From Marinobacter fonticola (GTDB lineage Bacteria > Pseudomonadota > Gammaproteobacteria > Pseudomonadales > Oleiphilaceae): DNA of 64,000 nt. The notes below the pieces were generated by a model. The model did not search any database. It was not told the DNA's origin and saw only the letters and a program-made list of their open reading frames with translations. Every line of letters starts with the position of its first letter. Within the stretch, counting starts at the first letter, position 1. Where the stretch lies: contig NZ_CP043042.1 in assembly GCF_008122265.1 (NCBI RefSeq), positions 2,666,001 to 2,730,000 on the forward strand, written 5' to 3'. Positions 57,262 to 64,000 of this stretch are shown here, in pieces. The position numbers and the translations under genes were made by a program.

Positions 57262-58224
57262 ATGAGTAAACTCGATCAGCTCAAAGCCATGACCACCGTG
57301 GTGGCCGACACCGGTGATCTGGAAGCTATTGCCCAATGGCGCCCGGTTGATGCCACCACCAACCCCTCCCTGCTGCTCAAAGCGGCCGACCTTCCAGCCT
57401 ACAGTCCCATGCTGGATGCCGCGATCAATTACGCCCAGAGCCAGCCGGGATCGGACGTCGAACAGCTAGGCATCGCCACAGACTACCTGGCGGTTTTGGC
57501 TGGGCAGAAGATTCTCGAGCTGATTCCCGGGGTCGTTTCCACCGAAGTGGATGCGCGTCTTTCATTCGATACTGAAGCGACGGTGGCTAAGGCCCGCCGC
57601 TTGGTTGAGCTGTACGACAGCATCGGTGTCCCTACCAACCGGGTATTGATCAAGATAGCCTCGACATGGGAAGGCATCCGTGCTGCTGAAATCCTTGAGA
57701 AAGAAGGCATTCGCTGCAATCTCACCCTGCTGTTTTCCTTCGCCCAGGCCGCCGCCTGCGCCGACGCTGGAGCCTTCCTGGTGTCCCCTTTCGTCGGGCG
57801 TATACTGGACTGGAATCTCAAGGCGACGGGCAGAACCGCCTACCCACCCAATGAAGACCCGGGGGTGCTTTCAGTGACCCGTATCTACAATTACTTCAAG
57901 GGGCACGGCTACGACACGGTTGTCATGGGTGCCAGTTTCCGTAACACTGACGAGATCGAGCAGCTAGCCGGCTGCGACCGCCTGACCATCAGCCCCGCTC
58001 TGCTGGAATCCCTGCAGAATGACGAAGGCAAATTGCCTCGTATCCTCTCGCCGGAGTCTACCGGTAAGGTAGAACCACGGATCAGCCTTGAAGAAACCGA
58101 TTTCCGCTGGCTGATGAACGAAGACGCCATGGCCACGGAGAAGCTGGCCGAAGGTATTCGTAAATTTGCTGCCGACCAGATCGAACTGGAACAACGTGTG
58201 CGGCAGCTTGCCCGAGCGGCCTGA
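57262..58224 (+). CDS. tal: Transaldolase
   Basis: A 320-residue class I transaldolase of the pentose phosphate pathway; it moves dihydroxyacetone units and yields erythrose 4-phosphate. It has [36 protein letters not shown], the Schiff-base lysine in [40 protein letters not shown] and [10 protein letters not shown]. The TerB-like gene begins two bases after its stop. The DAHP synthase-like gene, whose usual substrate is erythrose 4-phosphate, comes third. Confidence 0.97.
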   Translation: MSKLDQLKAMTTVVADTGDLEAIAQWRPVDATTNPSLLLKAADLPAYSPMLDAAINYAQSQPGSDVEQLGIATDYLAVLAGQKILELIPGVVSTEVDARLSFDTEATVAKARRLVELYDSIGVPTNRVLIKIASTWEGIRAAEILEKEGIRCNLTLLFSFAQAAACADAGAFLVSPFVGRILDWNLKATGRTAYPPNEDPGVLSVTRIYNYFKGHGYDTVVMGASFRNTDEIEQLAGCDRLTISPALLESLQNDEGKLPRILSPESTGKVEPRISLEETDFRWLMNEDAMATEKLAEGIRKFAADQIELEQRVRQLARAA

Positions 58225-58226
58225 CG

Positions 58227-58682
58227 ATGATTGATGCTCTGAAAAAGCTGTTCTCCGGTGGCGCCGAAGGCGTGCCGGAGAAACATGATCCGAAACAACT
58301 GGCCATAGCGGCCACCGCTCTAATGGTGCAACTCGCCCGGGTGGACCAGTCGGAAGATGATGTAGAGCTGAACACGATTGTAGACTGCGCCATCCGCTCC
58401 CAGGAAATTACCCGGGAAGAGGCAACCGCGATACTCGCCGACGCTCGCGCTCATGCCGAGGATGCCACCTCGCTCTACGAGTTTACCGAGCAGCTCAATG
58501 CCAGCCTCGATCAGGCCGGCAAGGCTGACATTCTGGAAAGCATCTGGCGCGTGGCCTTTGCCGACGGCCGTATCGATAAGTACGAAGAGCATTTGGTGCG
58601 GCGCGTTGCCGAGCTGCTTCATCTCAATCACCGCGAATACATGGAATGCCGACATCGGGCCGAGAGGGCGATGTCATCCTGA
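58227..58682 (+). CDS. TerB-like helical protein
   Basis: A 151-residue all-helical protein of the TerB/DjlA-N family: LAIAATALMVQLARVDQSED at about 29-48 and ILESIWRVAFADGRIDKYEE around 110-129, both with the acidic turn (D-x-D/E-x-x-E) that can bind metal. The family is linked to tellurite resistance and membrane stress, but no other ter genes are present, so that role should not be assumed. It is translationally coupled to tal and followed 10 bases later by the DAHP synthase-like gene. Confidence 0.85.
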   Translation: MIDALKKLFSGGAEGVPEKHDPKQLAIAATALMVQLARVDQSEDDVELNTIVDCAIRSQEITREEATAILADARAHAEDATSLYEFTEQLNASLDQAGKADILESIWRVAFADGRIDKYEEHLVRRVAELLHLNHREYMECRHRAERAMSS

Positions 58683-58692
58683 AGGAGCCGCC

Positions 58693-59799
58693 ATGCTAGC
58701 CATTCTTCATCCCGATACGCCACTGGACAGCGACGCCTATCGCGACACCATGAGCTTTTTGGAGAACCTGCCCGGCGTTTCGGTGCGGGTTCACGAAATC
58801 CAGGGTGCGCACCAAAAGCTGACAGAAGTCTACCTCCTGGGAGATACCAAATCTCTCACCAAAGAGGAAATCGAAGCCTTACCCGCGGTAGAACGGGCCG
58901 TCCGGATCTCCGACGATTACCGTATCCTCGGCCGACACAGGGATGACCAGCGCCAAACCGGTTTCAGTTACAACGGTGTGGATTTCGACCAGCACAACTT
59001 CAATGTTTTTGCAGGACTCTGCGCGGTGGATACGCCGGAACACGTCGACCGCATGATGAAGACGCTGGCCGAGCACGGGCAAACCTGCACCCGCATGGGC
59101 GCCTATAAGCCGCGCACCAATCCGTACTCCTTCCAGGGCCACGGTGAAGCCTGCCTGCCGTATGTGTTCGAATACGCCGGCAAGTACGGCATACGGGTGA
59201 TTGCCATGGAAATCACCCACGAAAGTCACATCGAGGAAATCGATACTTGCCTGGAAAAGCTGGGGCGTCCGACAGGGGTCATGCTCCAGGTGGGGACACG
59301 AAATACGCAGAACTTCGAGCTGCTCAAAGCCATCGGCCGGCAGAAAGAATATCCGGTACTGCTCAAGCGAGGCTTCGGCATTACGTTGAACGAGTCGCTC
59401 AACGCAGCGGAATACCTGGCCAGCGAAGGCAATGCCAACGTTGTCTTCTGCCTGCGAGGGATGAAGACCGAGGCCGGCCAGCCCCACCGCAATATGGTGG
59501 ACTTCGCCCATGTGCCGGCGGTCAAGCGGCTCACCCGGATGCCCGTCTGTATCGACCCCTCCCACTCCGTGGGAAGCCGGGACCGGGCGCCAGATGGCAT
59601 ACCCGACGTGATGCATGCCACGGCTCAAGGCGTGATTGCCGGGGCTAATATGGTGTTGGTGGACTTTCACCCCAGACCGGAAAAGGCTCTGGTCGATGGT
59701 CCGCAGGCGCTAACGATGGATGAACTCCCAGCGTTCCTGGAGGATGTGTCGCTCTGCCACGAACTCTGGAAAAAGCGGCGGACGCTATACCGGACCTAA
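58693..59799 (+). CDS. Atypical type I-beta DAHP synthase-like protein
   Basis: A 368-residue protein whose N-terminal ferredoxin-like domain (about 1-75) and barrel follow the type I-beta DAHP synthase layout: GAYKPRTNPYSFQGHG, MLQVGTRNTQNFELLKAIG, PVLLKRGFGITLNESLNAAE, CIDPSHSVGSRD. Key spots differ: GPCSVE is GLCAVD, the CERG loop is CLRG, and the metal-binding Glu of VEVHP is Asp (VDFHP). Metal Cys, His and final Asp are kept. It may be a divergent DAHP synthase or use another substrate. ATG 58693 has AAGGAG upstream; it is cotranscribed with tal. Confidence 0.8.
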   Translation: MLAILHPDTPLDSDAYRDTMSFLENLPGVSVRVHEIQGAHQKLTEVYLLGDTKSLTKEEIEALPAVERAVRISDDYRILGRHRDDQRQTGFSYNGVDFDQHNFNVFAGLCAVDTPEHVDRMMKTLAEHGQTCTRMGAYKPRTNPYSFQGHGEACLPYVFEYAGKYGIRVIAMEITHESHIEEIDTCLEKLGRPTGVMLQVGTRNTQNFELLKAIGRQKEYPVLLKRGFGITLNESLNAAEYLASEGNANVVFCLRGMKTEAGQPHRNMVDFAHVPAVKRLTRMPVCIDPSHSVGSRDRAPDGIPDVMHATAQGVIAGANMVLVDFHPRPEKALVDGPQALTMDELPAFLEDVSLCHELWKKRRTLYRT

Positions 59800-59894
59800 A
59801 CCCGGCCTTCCGATCTCAAAATTCAGACGGCTGCGCTTATACGCGCGGCCTTTATATCTTCCCGAGCCTCAACAGATTACGGGACTATCGCTTG

Positions 59895-60686
59895 ATGATT
59901 ATCTACGGTCACCGCGGAGCAAAGGGAGAAGCCCCAGAAAACACCCTCCCAAGCTTCAGACACGCCTACAAACACGGTGTGCGCCATTTCGAAATGGATG
60001 TTCTCCTGTCCGCCGACGGGGAACCCGTTGTCATTCATGACACCACGACCGAGCGCACAACCGGTGTCGAGGGCAAAGTTGGTGAGATGACGACAGAGGC
60101 CCTATCCAAACTCGACGCGCGGCAGAACACCGCTCGCTGGTCCGAGCCGTGCGGCGTGCCCAGCCTTCGTCAAGTCCTGGACAGCTGCCCGGATTTCGTT
60201 CACATGCAATTGGAAGTGAAAAGCGACGATCGCCAACGGATGAATGCGCTATGCAACCGGCTGGCCGAACTTATTCAGAAGAACCACTGGTACGACCGCA
60301 CGGCGCTGACGTCGTCAAACACCTGGTTCCTGCGCGAAGCAAAACGCCGGGACCACAGCATTCGTACCGGGCTGGTGTTCGACAAACGCTTTCCCAATCC
60401 GGTGAAGAGTGCCAAACGGCTGGGTTGCGACTATCTCTGCCTGAACGCACGCCTGTGTTCCACCGCCGTCGTCGAAGCAGCGCACAAGGAAGGCTTGCAT
60501 GTGTCAGTGTGGACGGTAAACCGCATCCAGGACATGCTGGACTTGGAAAAGATGGGCGTCGACAGCATCATTACCGATTATCCCACCAGTACACTGATGT
60601 ATTTCGACAACCGGTCTGCCAACTGCGTGTCCCGAATGCCCAAGCGGGTGGAGAAAGATCCGGAATCCATTGCGGGAACGACTTGA
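59895..60686 (+). CDS. Glycerophosphodiester phosphodiesterase
   Basis: A 263-residue GDPD barrel enzyme that splits glycerophosphodiesters to glycerol 3-phosphate and an alcohol. The signature is IIYGHRGAKGEAPENTLPSF, then HFEMDVLLSADGEPVVIHDT, with catalytic His/Glu/Asp present. It ends LEKMGVDSIITDYPTSTLMY. No signal peptide, so cytoplasmic UgpQ-like. ATG 59895 is used; a TTG one codon earlier is equally possible. Convergent with sthA, with a shared terminator between. Confidence 0.92.
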   Translation: MIIYGHRGAKGEAPENTLPSFRHAYKHGVRHFEMDVLLSADGEPVVIHDTTTERTTGVEGKVGEMTTEALSKLDARQNTARWSEPCGVPSLRQVLDSCPDFVHMQLEVKSDDRQRMNALCNRLAELIQKNHWYDRTALTSSNTWFLREAKRRDHSIRTGLVFDKRFPNPVKSAKRLGCDYLCLNARLCSTAVVEAAHKEGLHVSVWTVNRIQDMLDLEKMGVDSIITDYPTSTLMYFDNRSANCVSRMPKRVEKDPESIAGTT

Positions 60687-60710
60687 GTCGGGAAAAGCGG
60701 ATTTATAGCC

Positions 60711-60755
60711 AAAAAGGCCGGAGGTAATATTTCATCCCACCGGCCTTTCGCTTTT
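60711..60755. terminator. Bidirectional terminator between GDPD gene and sthA
   Basis: AAAAAGGCCGG, a roughly 18-base loop, then CCGGCCTTTCGCTTTT. The stem is nine pairs with A/T runs on both sides, suited to ending both convergent transcripts. Confidence 0.82.
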
Positions 60756-60764
60756 AAGGGCACC

Positions 60765-62156
60765 TTAGAATATCCGATTCAACCCGTTTAGCGCCGCGAC
60801 CCGGTAGGCTTCCGCCATTGTCGGGTAGTTAAAGGTCGTATTGATAAAGTAGTTCAGTGAGTTGGCCTTGCCTTCCTGATTCATAATCGCCTGACCGATA
60901 TGGACGATTTCCGCCGCCTGATCCCCAAAGCAGTGAATCCCCAGAATCTCGCGACTTTCACGGTGGAACAGGATTTTCAGCATGCCCACCGCCTCACCTG
61001 TGATTTGCGCCCGAGCCAAATCTTTAAAGAAAGCCTGCCCTATTTCATAAGGCACCTTGGCTTCGGTCAGCTCACGCTCGGTCTTACCCACCGAACTGAT
61101 TTCCGGAATGGTATAAATGCCGGTGGGTACATCCGATACGAACCGGAAATACTCATCGCCCATCAGGTCGGAAGACGCCGAACGCCCTTGGTCGTAGGCG
61201 GCACTAGCCAGACTCGGCCATCCGATAACGTCCCCTGCCGCATAAATATGCGGAACCGACGTGCGGTAGTGTTCGTCCACGGCAAGCTGGCCGCGGCCGT
61301 TGGGTTCCAGCCCGATATTTTCCAGGCCCAGCTTATCGGTATTACCGGCCCGGCCGTTGCACCAGAGAAACGCATCGGCGCGAATTTTCTTGCCGGACTG
61401 GAGGGTCAGGATCACGCCATGATCATCGCCGTCGACGGCCTCGTACTGCTCGTTGTGCCGCACCAGAACGCCATTGTTGCGTAAATGGTAGCTCAGCGCG
61501 TCCGAGATCTCGTCATCGAGGAAAGTAAGCAGCCGGCTCCCTGGATTGATCAGGTCCACCTTGACCCCCAGCCCAGCGAAAATCGACGCGTATTCGCAGC
61601 CGATGACACCTGCGCCATAGATAATCAGGGTCCGTGGTGTGTGGGATAATTTGAGGATAGAGTCGCTGTTATAGACGCGGTGGTGCCGGAAATTAACATC
61701 CGGCGGCAGATATGGCCGCGAGCCCGTTGCGATTACCACGGATTTTGCGTTGAGAATTTCTTCGCTCTTGCCGCCCCGCACTTCGATGCGATGCTCATCG
61801 AGAAAATGGGCGCGCCCGTTAAACAGATCGACCCGGTTGCGGGCATAGAACTGCGTACGCAGTTTGACCTGCTTGCCCATAACCTTCTCGGCGTTCTGCA
61901 ATACGCGCGGAAAAGAGAACCAGCGTGGCTCGCCGATATCCCGGAACATGACATTGGTATTGAAGGTTATGATCTGCTTAACCGAATGACGCAATGCTTT
62001 GGAAGGAATGGTGCCCCAGTGGGTACAGTTACCGCCAACGGTGGGCTTATCCTCGACGATAGCGACGCGCTTGCCGTGCTTTGTCGCATTCATTGCCGCA
62101 CCCTCACCGGATGGACCGGCGCCGATAACGACGACGTCGTAGTGATGCTCTGCCAT
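60765..62156 (-). CDS. sthA: Soluble pyridine nucleotide transhydrogenase
   Basis: A 463-residue FAD enzyme that interconverts NADPH and NAD+ in the cytoplasm. It has the N-terminal FAD site [40 protein letters not shown] where the second redox cysteine of related reductases is replaced (Thr-His-Trp-Gly-Thr), and a C-terminal domain with [20 protein letters not shown]. That single-cysteine signature separates SthA from lipoamide dehydrogenase. It follows nqrM by about 45 bases, so it may be part of the nqr unit. Confidence 0.96.
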   Translation of the reverse strand: MAEHHYDVVVIGAGPSGEGAAMNATKHGKRVAIVEDKPTVGGNCTHWGTIPSKALRHSVKQIITFNTNVMFRDIGEPRWFSFPRVLQNAEKVMGKQVKLRTQFYARNRVDLFNGRAHFLDEHRIEVRGGKSEEILNAKSVVIATGSRPYLPPDVNFRHHRVYNSDSILKLSHTPRTLIIYGAGVIGCEYASIFAGLGVKVDLINPGSRLLTFLDDEISDALSYHLRNNGVLVRHNEQYEAVDGDDHGVILTLQSGKKIRADAFLWCNGRAGNTDKLGLENIGLEPNGRGQLAVDEHYRTSVPHIYAAGDVIGWPSLASAAYDQGRSASSDLMGDEYFRFVSDVPTGIYTIPEISSVGKTERELTEAKVPYEIGQAFFKDLARAQITGEAVGMLKILFHRESREILGIHCFGDQAAEIVHIGQAIMNQEGKANSLNYFINTTFNYPTMAEAYRVAALNGLNRIF

Positions 62157-62200
62157 AGGCGCAGTAACTCCTTATTCCTTCGTGATTTTTGCCCTAACGG

Positions 62201-62449
62201 CTAATTAGGTTTCCGTTCTGCTGCATCGTAGCTCAAGGCTTCAGCGCTGGATGATGAGGCGGCAACACCGTCGTTCTCTTCTTCACACTTATTACGGTCA
62301 CCGCCGCAGATTTCGCAGGCACCGCTAATACCCAGGGCCCCGATACCACCACAAGTGCCACTGATAGGCTTGCGGCCCATGATCACGCCGATGGACATGC
62401 CGACCAACAGGAACGCGACAATAGCCAGTACTAGAAGAAACGTACCCAT
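62201..62449 (-). CDS. nqrM: Na+-NQR maturation protein NqrM
   Basis: An 82-residue protein with one N-terminal membrane helix (FLLVLAIVAFLLVGMSIGVI) and a four-cysteine motif, RKPISGTCGGIGALGISG then CEICGGDRNKCEEE. NqrM is needed to build Na+-NQR, probably delivering iron for the Fe centre between NqrD and NqrE. Standing after apbE, which attaches FMN to NQR subunits, fits. Confidence 0.95.
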   Translation of the reverse strand: MGTFLLVLAIVAFLLVGMSIGVIMGRKPISGTCGGIGALGISGACEICGGDRNKCEEENDGVAASSSSAEALSYDAAERKPN

Positions 62450-62460
62450 CGTACCCTCCG

Positions 62461-63492
62461 TTAATCCATCAAATAAGACGAAAAGGCGGGCGTGTACTTG
62501 CTTTCAAACCCATTTTCGCCCCTAAAAATAAAGTATGCGGCGATGTCATGCTGGACTGCAAATGTGTAGCCCCGTTCCTCGCCCATGACATTGAACGTCG
62601 TCGCGAGTGCATCCGCCGTCATGCTGTCTTCGGCGATGACCGAGACTGAAGCCAGGCGATGCTTGATCGGTCGCCCGGTCGCCGGATCGATGGTATGAGA
62701 ATACCGTTTCCCATCGGCCTCGTAATAATTACGGTAGTCGCCGGATGTCGCCATAGCACGATTCTCCAGAGCGACAATGCGTTGTACGGTGCGCTCACGG
62801 GAGACCGGTTTCTCGATGGCCAAACGCCACACGTCGCCGTCAGGCTTGCGCCCCTTTGCATTCACCTCGCCACCGATTTCCACAAGAAACGCGTCAATAC
62901 CCGCATCCTTCAGATAGCGAGCCACTGCATCGACGGCGTACCCTTTTCCAATTGCTGAAAGGTCCAGATAGAGCGGGTCATCGGAGCGAATCGCCTTATC
63001 CGATGCATTCAACTCCAACTTTTCATAGCCAGTGTTCGCCAATCGTGTGGCCAGCAGGTCGTCCTCCGGCACCTGGTCCGGGCGTGCTTCGGGGCCAAAC
63101 CCCCACAGATTAACCACCGGTCCAACCGTAATATCGAAAGCGCCGTCGCTGAGCTGGCTGATGCGTTGAGCTTCAGCCAACACCTCGAATAACGGATCGG
63201 ATACCGGAAACCAGTCACCCTGCTGCTCGTGGCTGTTGAAGCGGGATAATTCCGAATCCTCTCGCCAAGTGGACATTGCCTCGTCAACGTCTTCCAGCGT
63301 ACCCGTAATACCTCCGGCTAGATCCTCCAGGCGCCCTTCATCGTCCGTCAACACGACCTTGACATGATACTGAGTCCCGAACACCGGGCCGCTGATCTCC
63401 CAGACTTCCTGCTCAGCCTCAAACGAACAGCCCGCCAGGGCCGCGCTGCAAAGCAGCGCCACCAAGGCGGGCCAAATCATGCTGGATTTCAT
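62461..63492 (-). CDS. apbE: FAD:protein FMN transferase ApbE
   Basis: A 343-residue lipoprotein with signal LVALLCSAALAGCSFEAEQE (lipobox LAGC). The flavin transferase domain shows VFGTQYHVKVVLTDDEG, the DGAFDITVGPVVNLWGFG segment, LDLSAIGKGYAVDAVARYL, VEIGGEVNAKG and TIDPATGRPIKHRLASVSVI. It links FMN covalently to threonines of NqrB and NqrC. It starts nine bases after the nqrF stop. Confidence 0.96.
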   Translation of the reverse strand: MKSSMIWPALVALLCSAALAGCSFEAEQEVWEISGPVFGTQYHVKVVLTDDEGRLEDLAGGITGTLEDVDEAMSTWREDSELSRFNSHEQQGDWFPVSDPLFEVLAEAQRISQLSDGAFDITVGPVVNLWGFGPEARPDQVPEDDLLATRLANTGYEKLELNASDKAIRSDDPLYLDLSAIGKGYAVDAVARYLKDAGIDAFLVEIGGEVNAKGRKPDGDVWRLAIEKPVSRERTVQRIVALENRAMATSGDYRNYYEADGKRYSHTIDPATGRPIKHRLASVSVIAEDSMTADALATTFNVMGEERGYTFAVQHDIAAYFIFRGENGFESKYTPAFSSYLMD

Positions 63493-63501
63493 GCAGCCGT
63501 A

Positions 63502-64000
63502 TTAACCCCCGAAGTCGTCCAGCATGATGTTCTCGTCTTCGACACCCATATCCTTCAGCATCTTGATCACGGATGCGTTCATAATGGGCGGCCCACACAT
63601 GTAGTACTCGCAGTCCTCAGGCGCGGGGTGATCCTTGAGGTACTTTTCATACAACACGTTATGGATGAAGCCGGTTGGGCCCTCCCAGTTATCCGTCGGC
63701 AGTGCGTCGGACAACGCCACGTGCCATTCAAAGTTGTCGTTTTCCTCGGCCAGCTGGTCGAAGTCCTCGACGTAGAACATCTCGCGAACGCTCCGCGCAC
63801 CGTACCAGAAGCTGATCTTTCGCTTGGACTGCAGTCGCTTGAGCTGATCGAAGATATGAGAGCGCATGGGCGCCATGCCCGCACCACCACCGATGAAGAC
63901 CATTTCAGCCTCGGTCTTCTTGGCGAAAAACTCACCGAACGGGCCGAACACCGTGACCTTGTCACCCGGTTTCAGGTTGAAGACGTAGGTCGACATGAGT
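63502..64000 (-). CDS. nqrF: Na+-translocating NADH:quinone reductase subunit F, C-terminal part
   Basis: The reading frame is open through base 64000, so this is the C-terminal 166 residues only. It covers the FAD/NADH reductase domain: [71 protein letters not shown] and the NIMLDDFGG end. NqrF accepts electrons from NADH on the cytoplasmic face. The 2Fe-2S domain and membrane helix are outside the window. apbE, nqrM and sthA follow. Confidence 0.96.
   Translation of the reverse strand, partial: LMSTYVFNLKPGDKVTVFGPFGEFFAKKTEAEMVFIGGGAGMAPMRSHIFDQLKRLQSKRKISFWYGARSVREMFYVEDFDQLAEENDNFEWHVALSDALPTDNWEGPTGFIHNVLYEKYLKDHPAPEDCEYYMCGPPIMNASVIKMLKDMGVEDENIMLDDFGG

Noticed and set aside
58227..58682. 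Tellurite-resistance locus
   Set aside because: Only a single TerB-like domain is present, with no terA, C, D, E or Z genes.

Overview
The window is a piece of a gammaproteobacterial chromosome. Gene order and protein style point to a marine, Marinobacter-like organism. The clues are a fused NuoCD, a Na+-NQR locus with apbE, nqrM and sthA, a yceD-rpmF-plsX-fab-pabC-mltG-tmk cluster next to maf, sppA, rluC and rne, a PutP Na+/proline symporter, a TAXI-type TRAP transporter and moderately high GC. The genus is an inference from context.

Layout. At 1-5219 (minus) lies the start of a complex I operon, nuoA-B-CD-E-F and the first codons of nuoG. At 5367-10745 (minus) are a TAXI TRAP transporter (binding protein, then fused permease), a TauE/SafE permease and a zinc-independent MDR quinone reductase. 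At 11025-14922 (minus) are putP, an AraC regulator and an unusual DUF2235 hydrolase fused to a PilZ domain. At 15358-23649 (minus) is the fatty-acid and envelope cluster yceD-rpmF-plsX-fabD-fabG-acpP-fabF-pabC-mltG-tmk. At 23792-31453 are maf, sppA, a HAD phosphatase, rluC and the divergent rne. At 31732-39366 are small housekeeping genes (UPF0149, PHP phosphatase, YciI, SH3/YgiM-like, PilZ), rraA, ppsA and its regulator ppsR. At 39432-48230 are an M16C metalloprotease, mgsA, a small membrane protein, a PEGA/MORN protein followed by a membrane-tailed receiver protein, a MobA-like transferase and a tandem PTPS protein. At 48329-51839 are a transposase remnant and a divergent ATP-grasp ligase / M17 aminopeptidase pair. 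At 51994-53733 are tRNA-Glu, tRNA-Ala and gltX. At 53891-60686 are znuA with a Zur-like box, an AEC permease, dusA, then tal, a TerB-like gene and an atypical DAHP synthase-like gene, and a GDPD phosphodiesterase. At 60765-64000 (minus) are nqrF (partial), apbE, nqrM and sthA.

How the genes fit together. Two NADH:quinone oxidoreductases (proton-pumping NDH-1 and Na+-pumping NQR) and a soluble transhydrogenase give flexible NADH handling. Na+ coupling recurs in PutP, and probably in the TRAP system. RNase E and its inhibitor RraA sit about 4 kb apart, with RraA next to the PEP synthase/PSRP control pair.

The most unusual non-genic signal is a family of three large palindromic elements (about 9.4, 26.2 and 38.1 kb). 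Each is an outer inverted repeat enclosing two inward-facing hairpin modules. The modules share a conserved core but have variable, compensating stems. Two copies are the same mobile element in opposite orientation, flanked by TTAG/TTA, and both lie between genes of one strand. The third has a different outer arm and lies between the divergent ppsA and ppsR.
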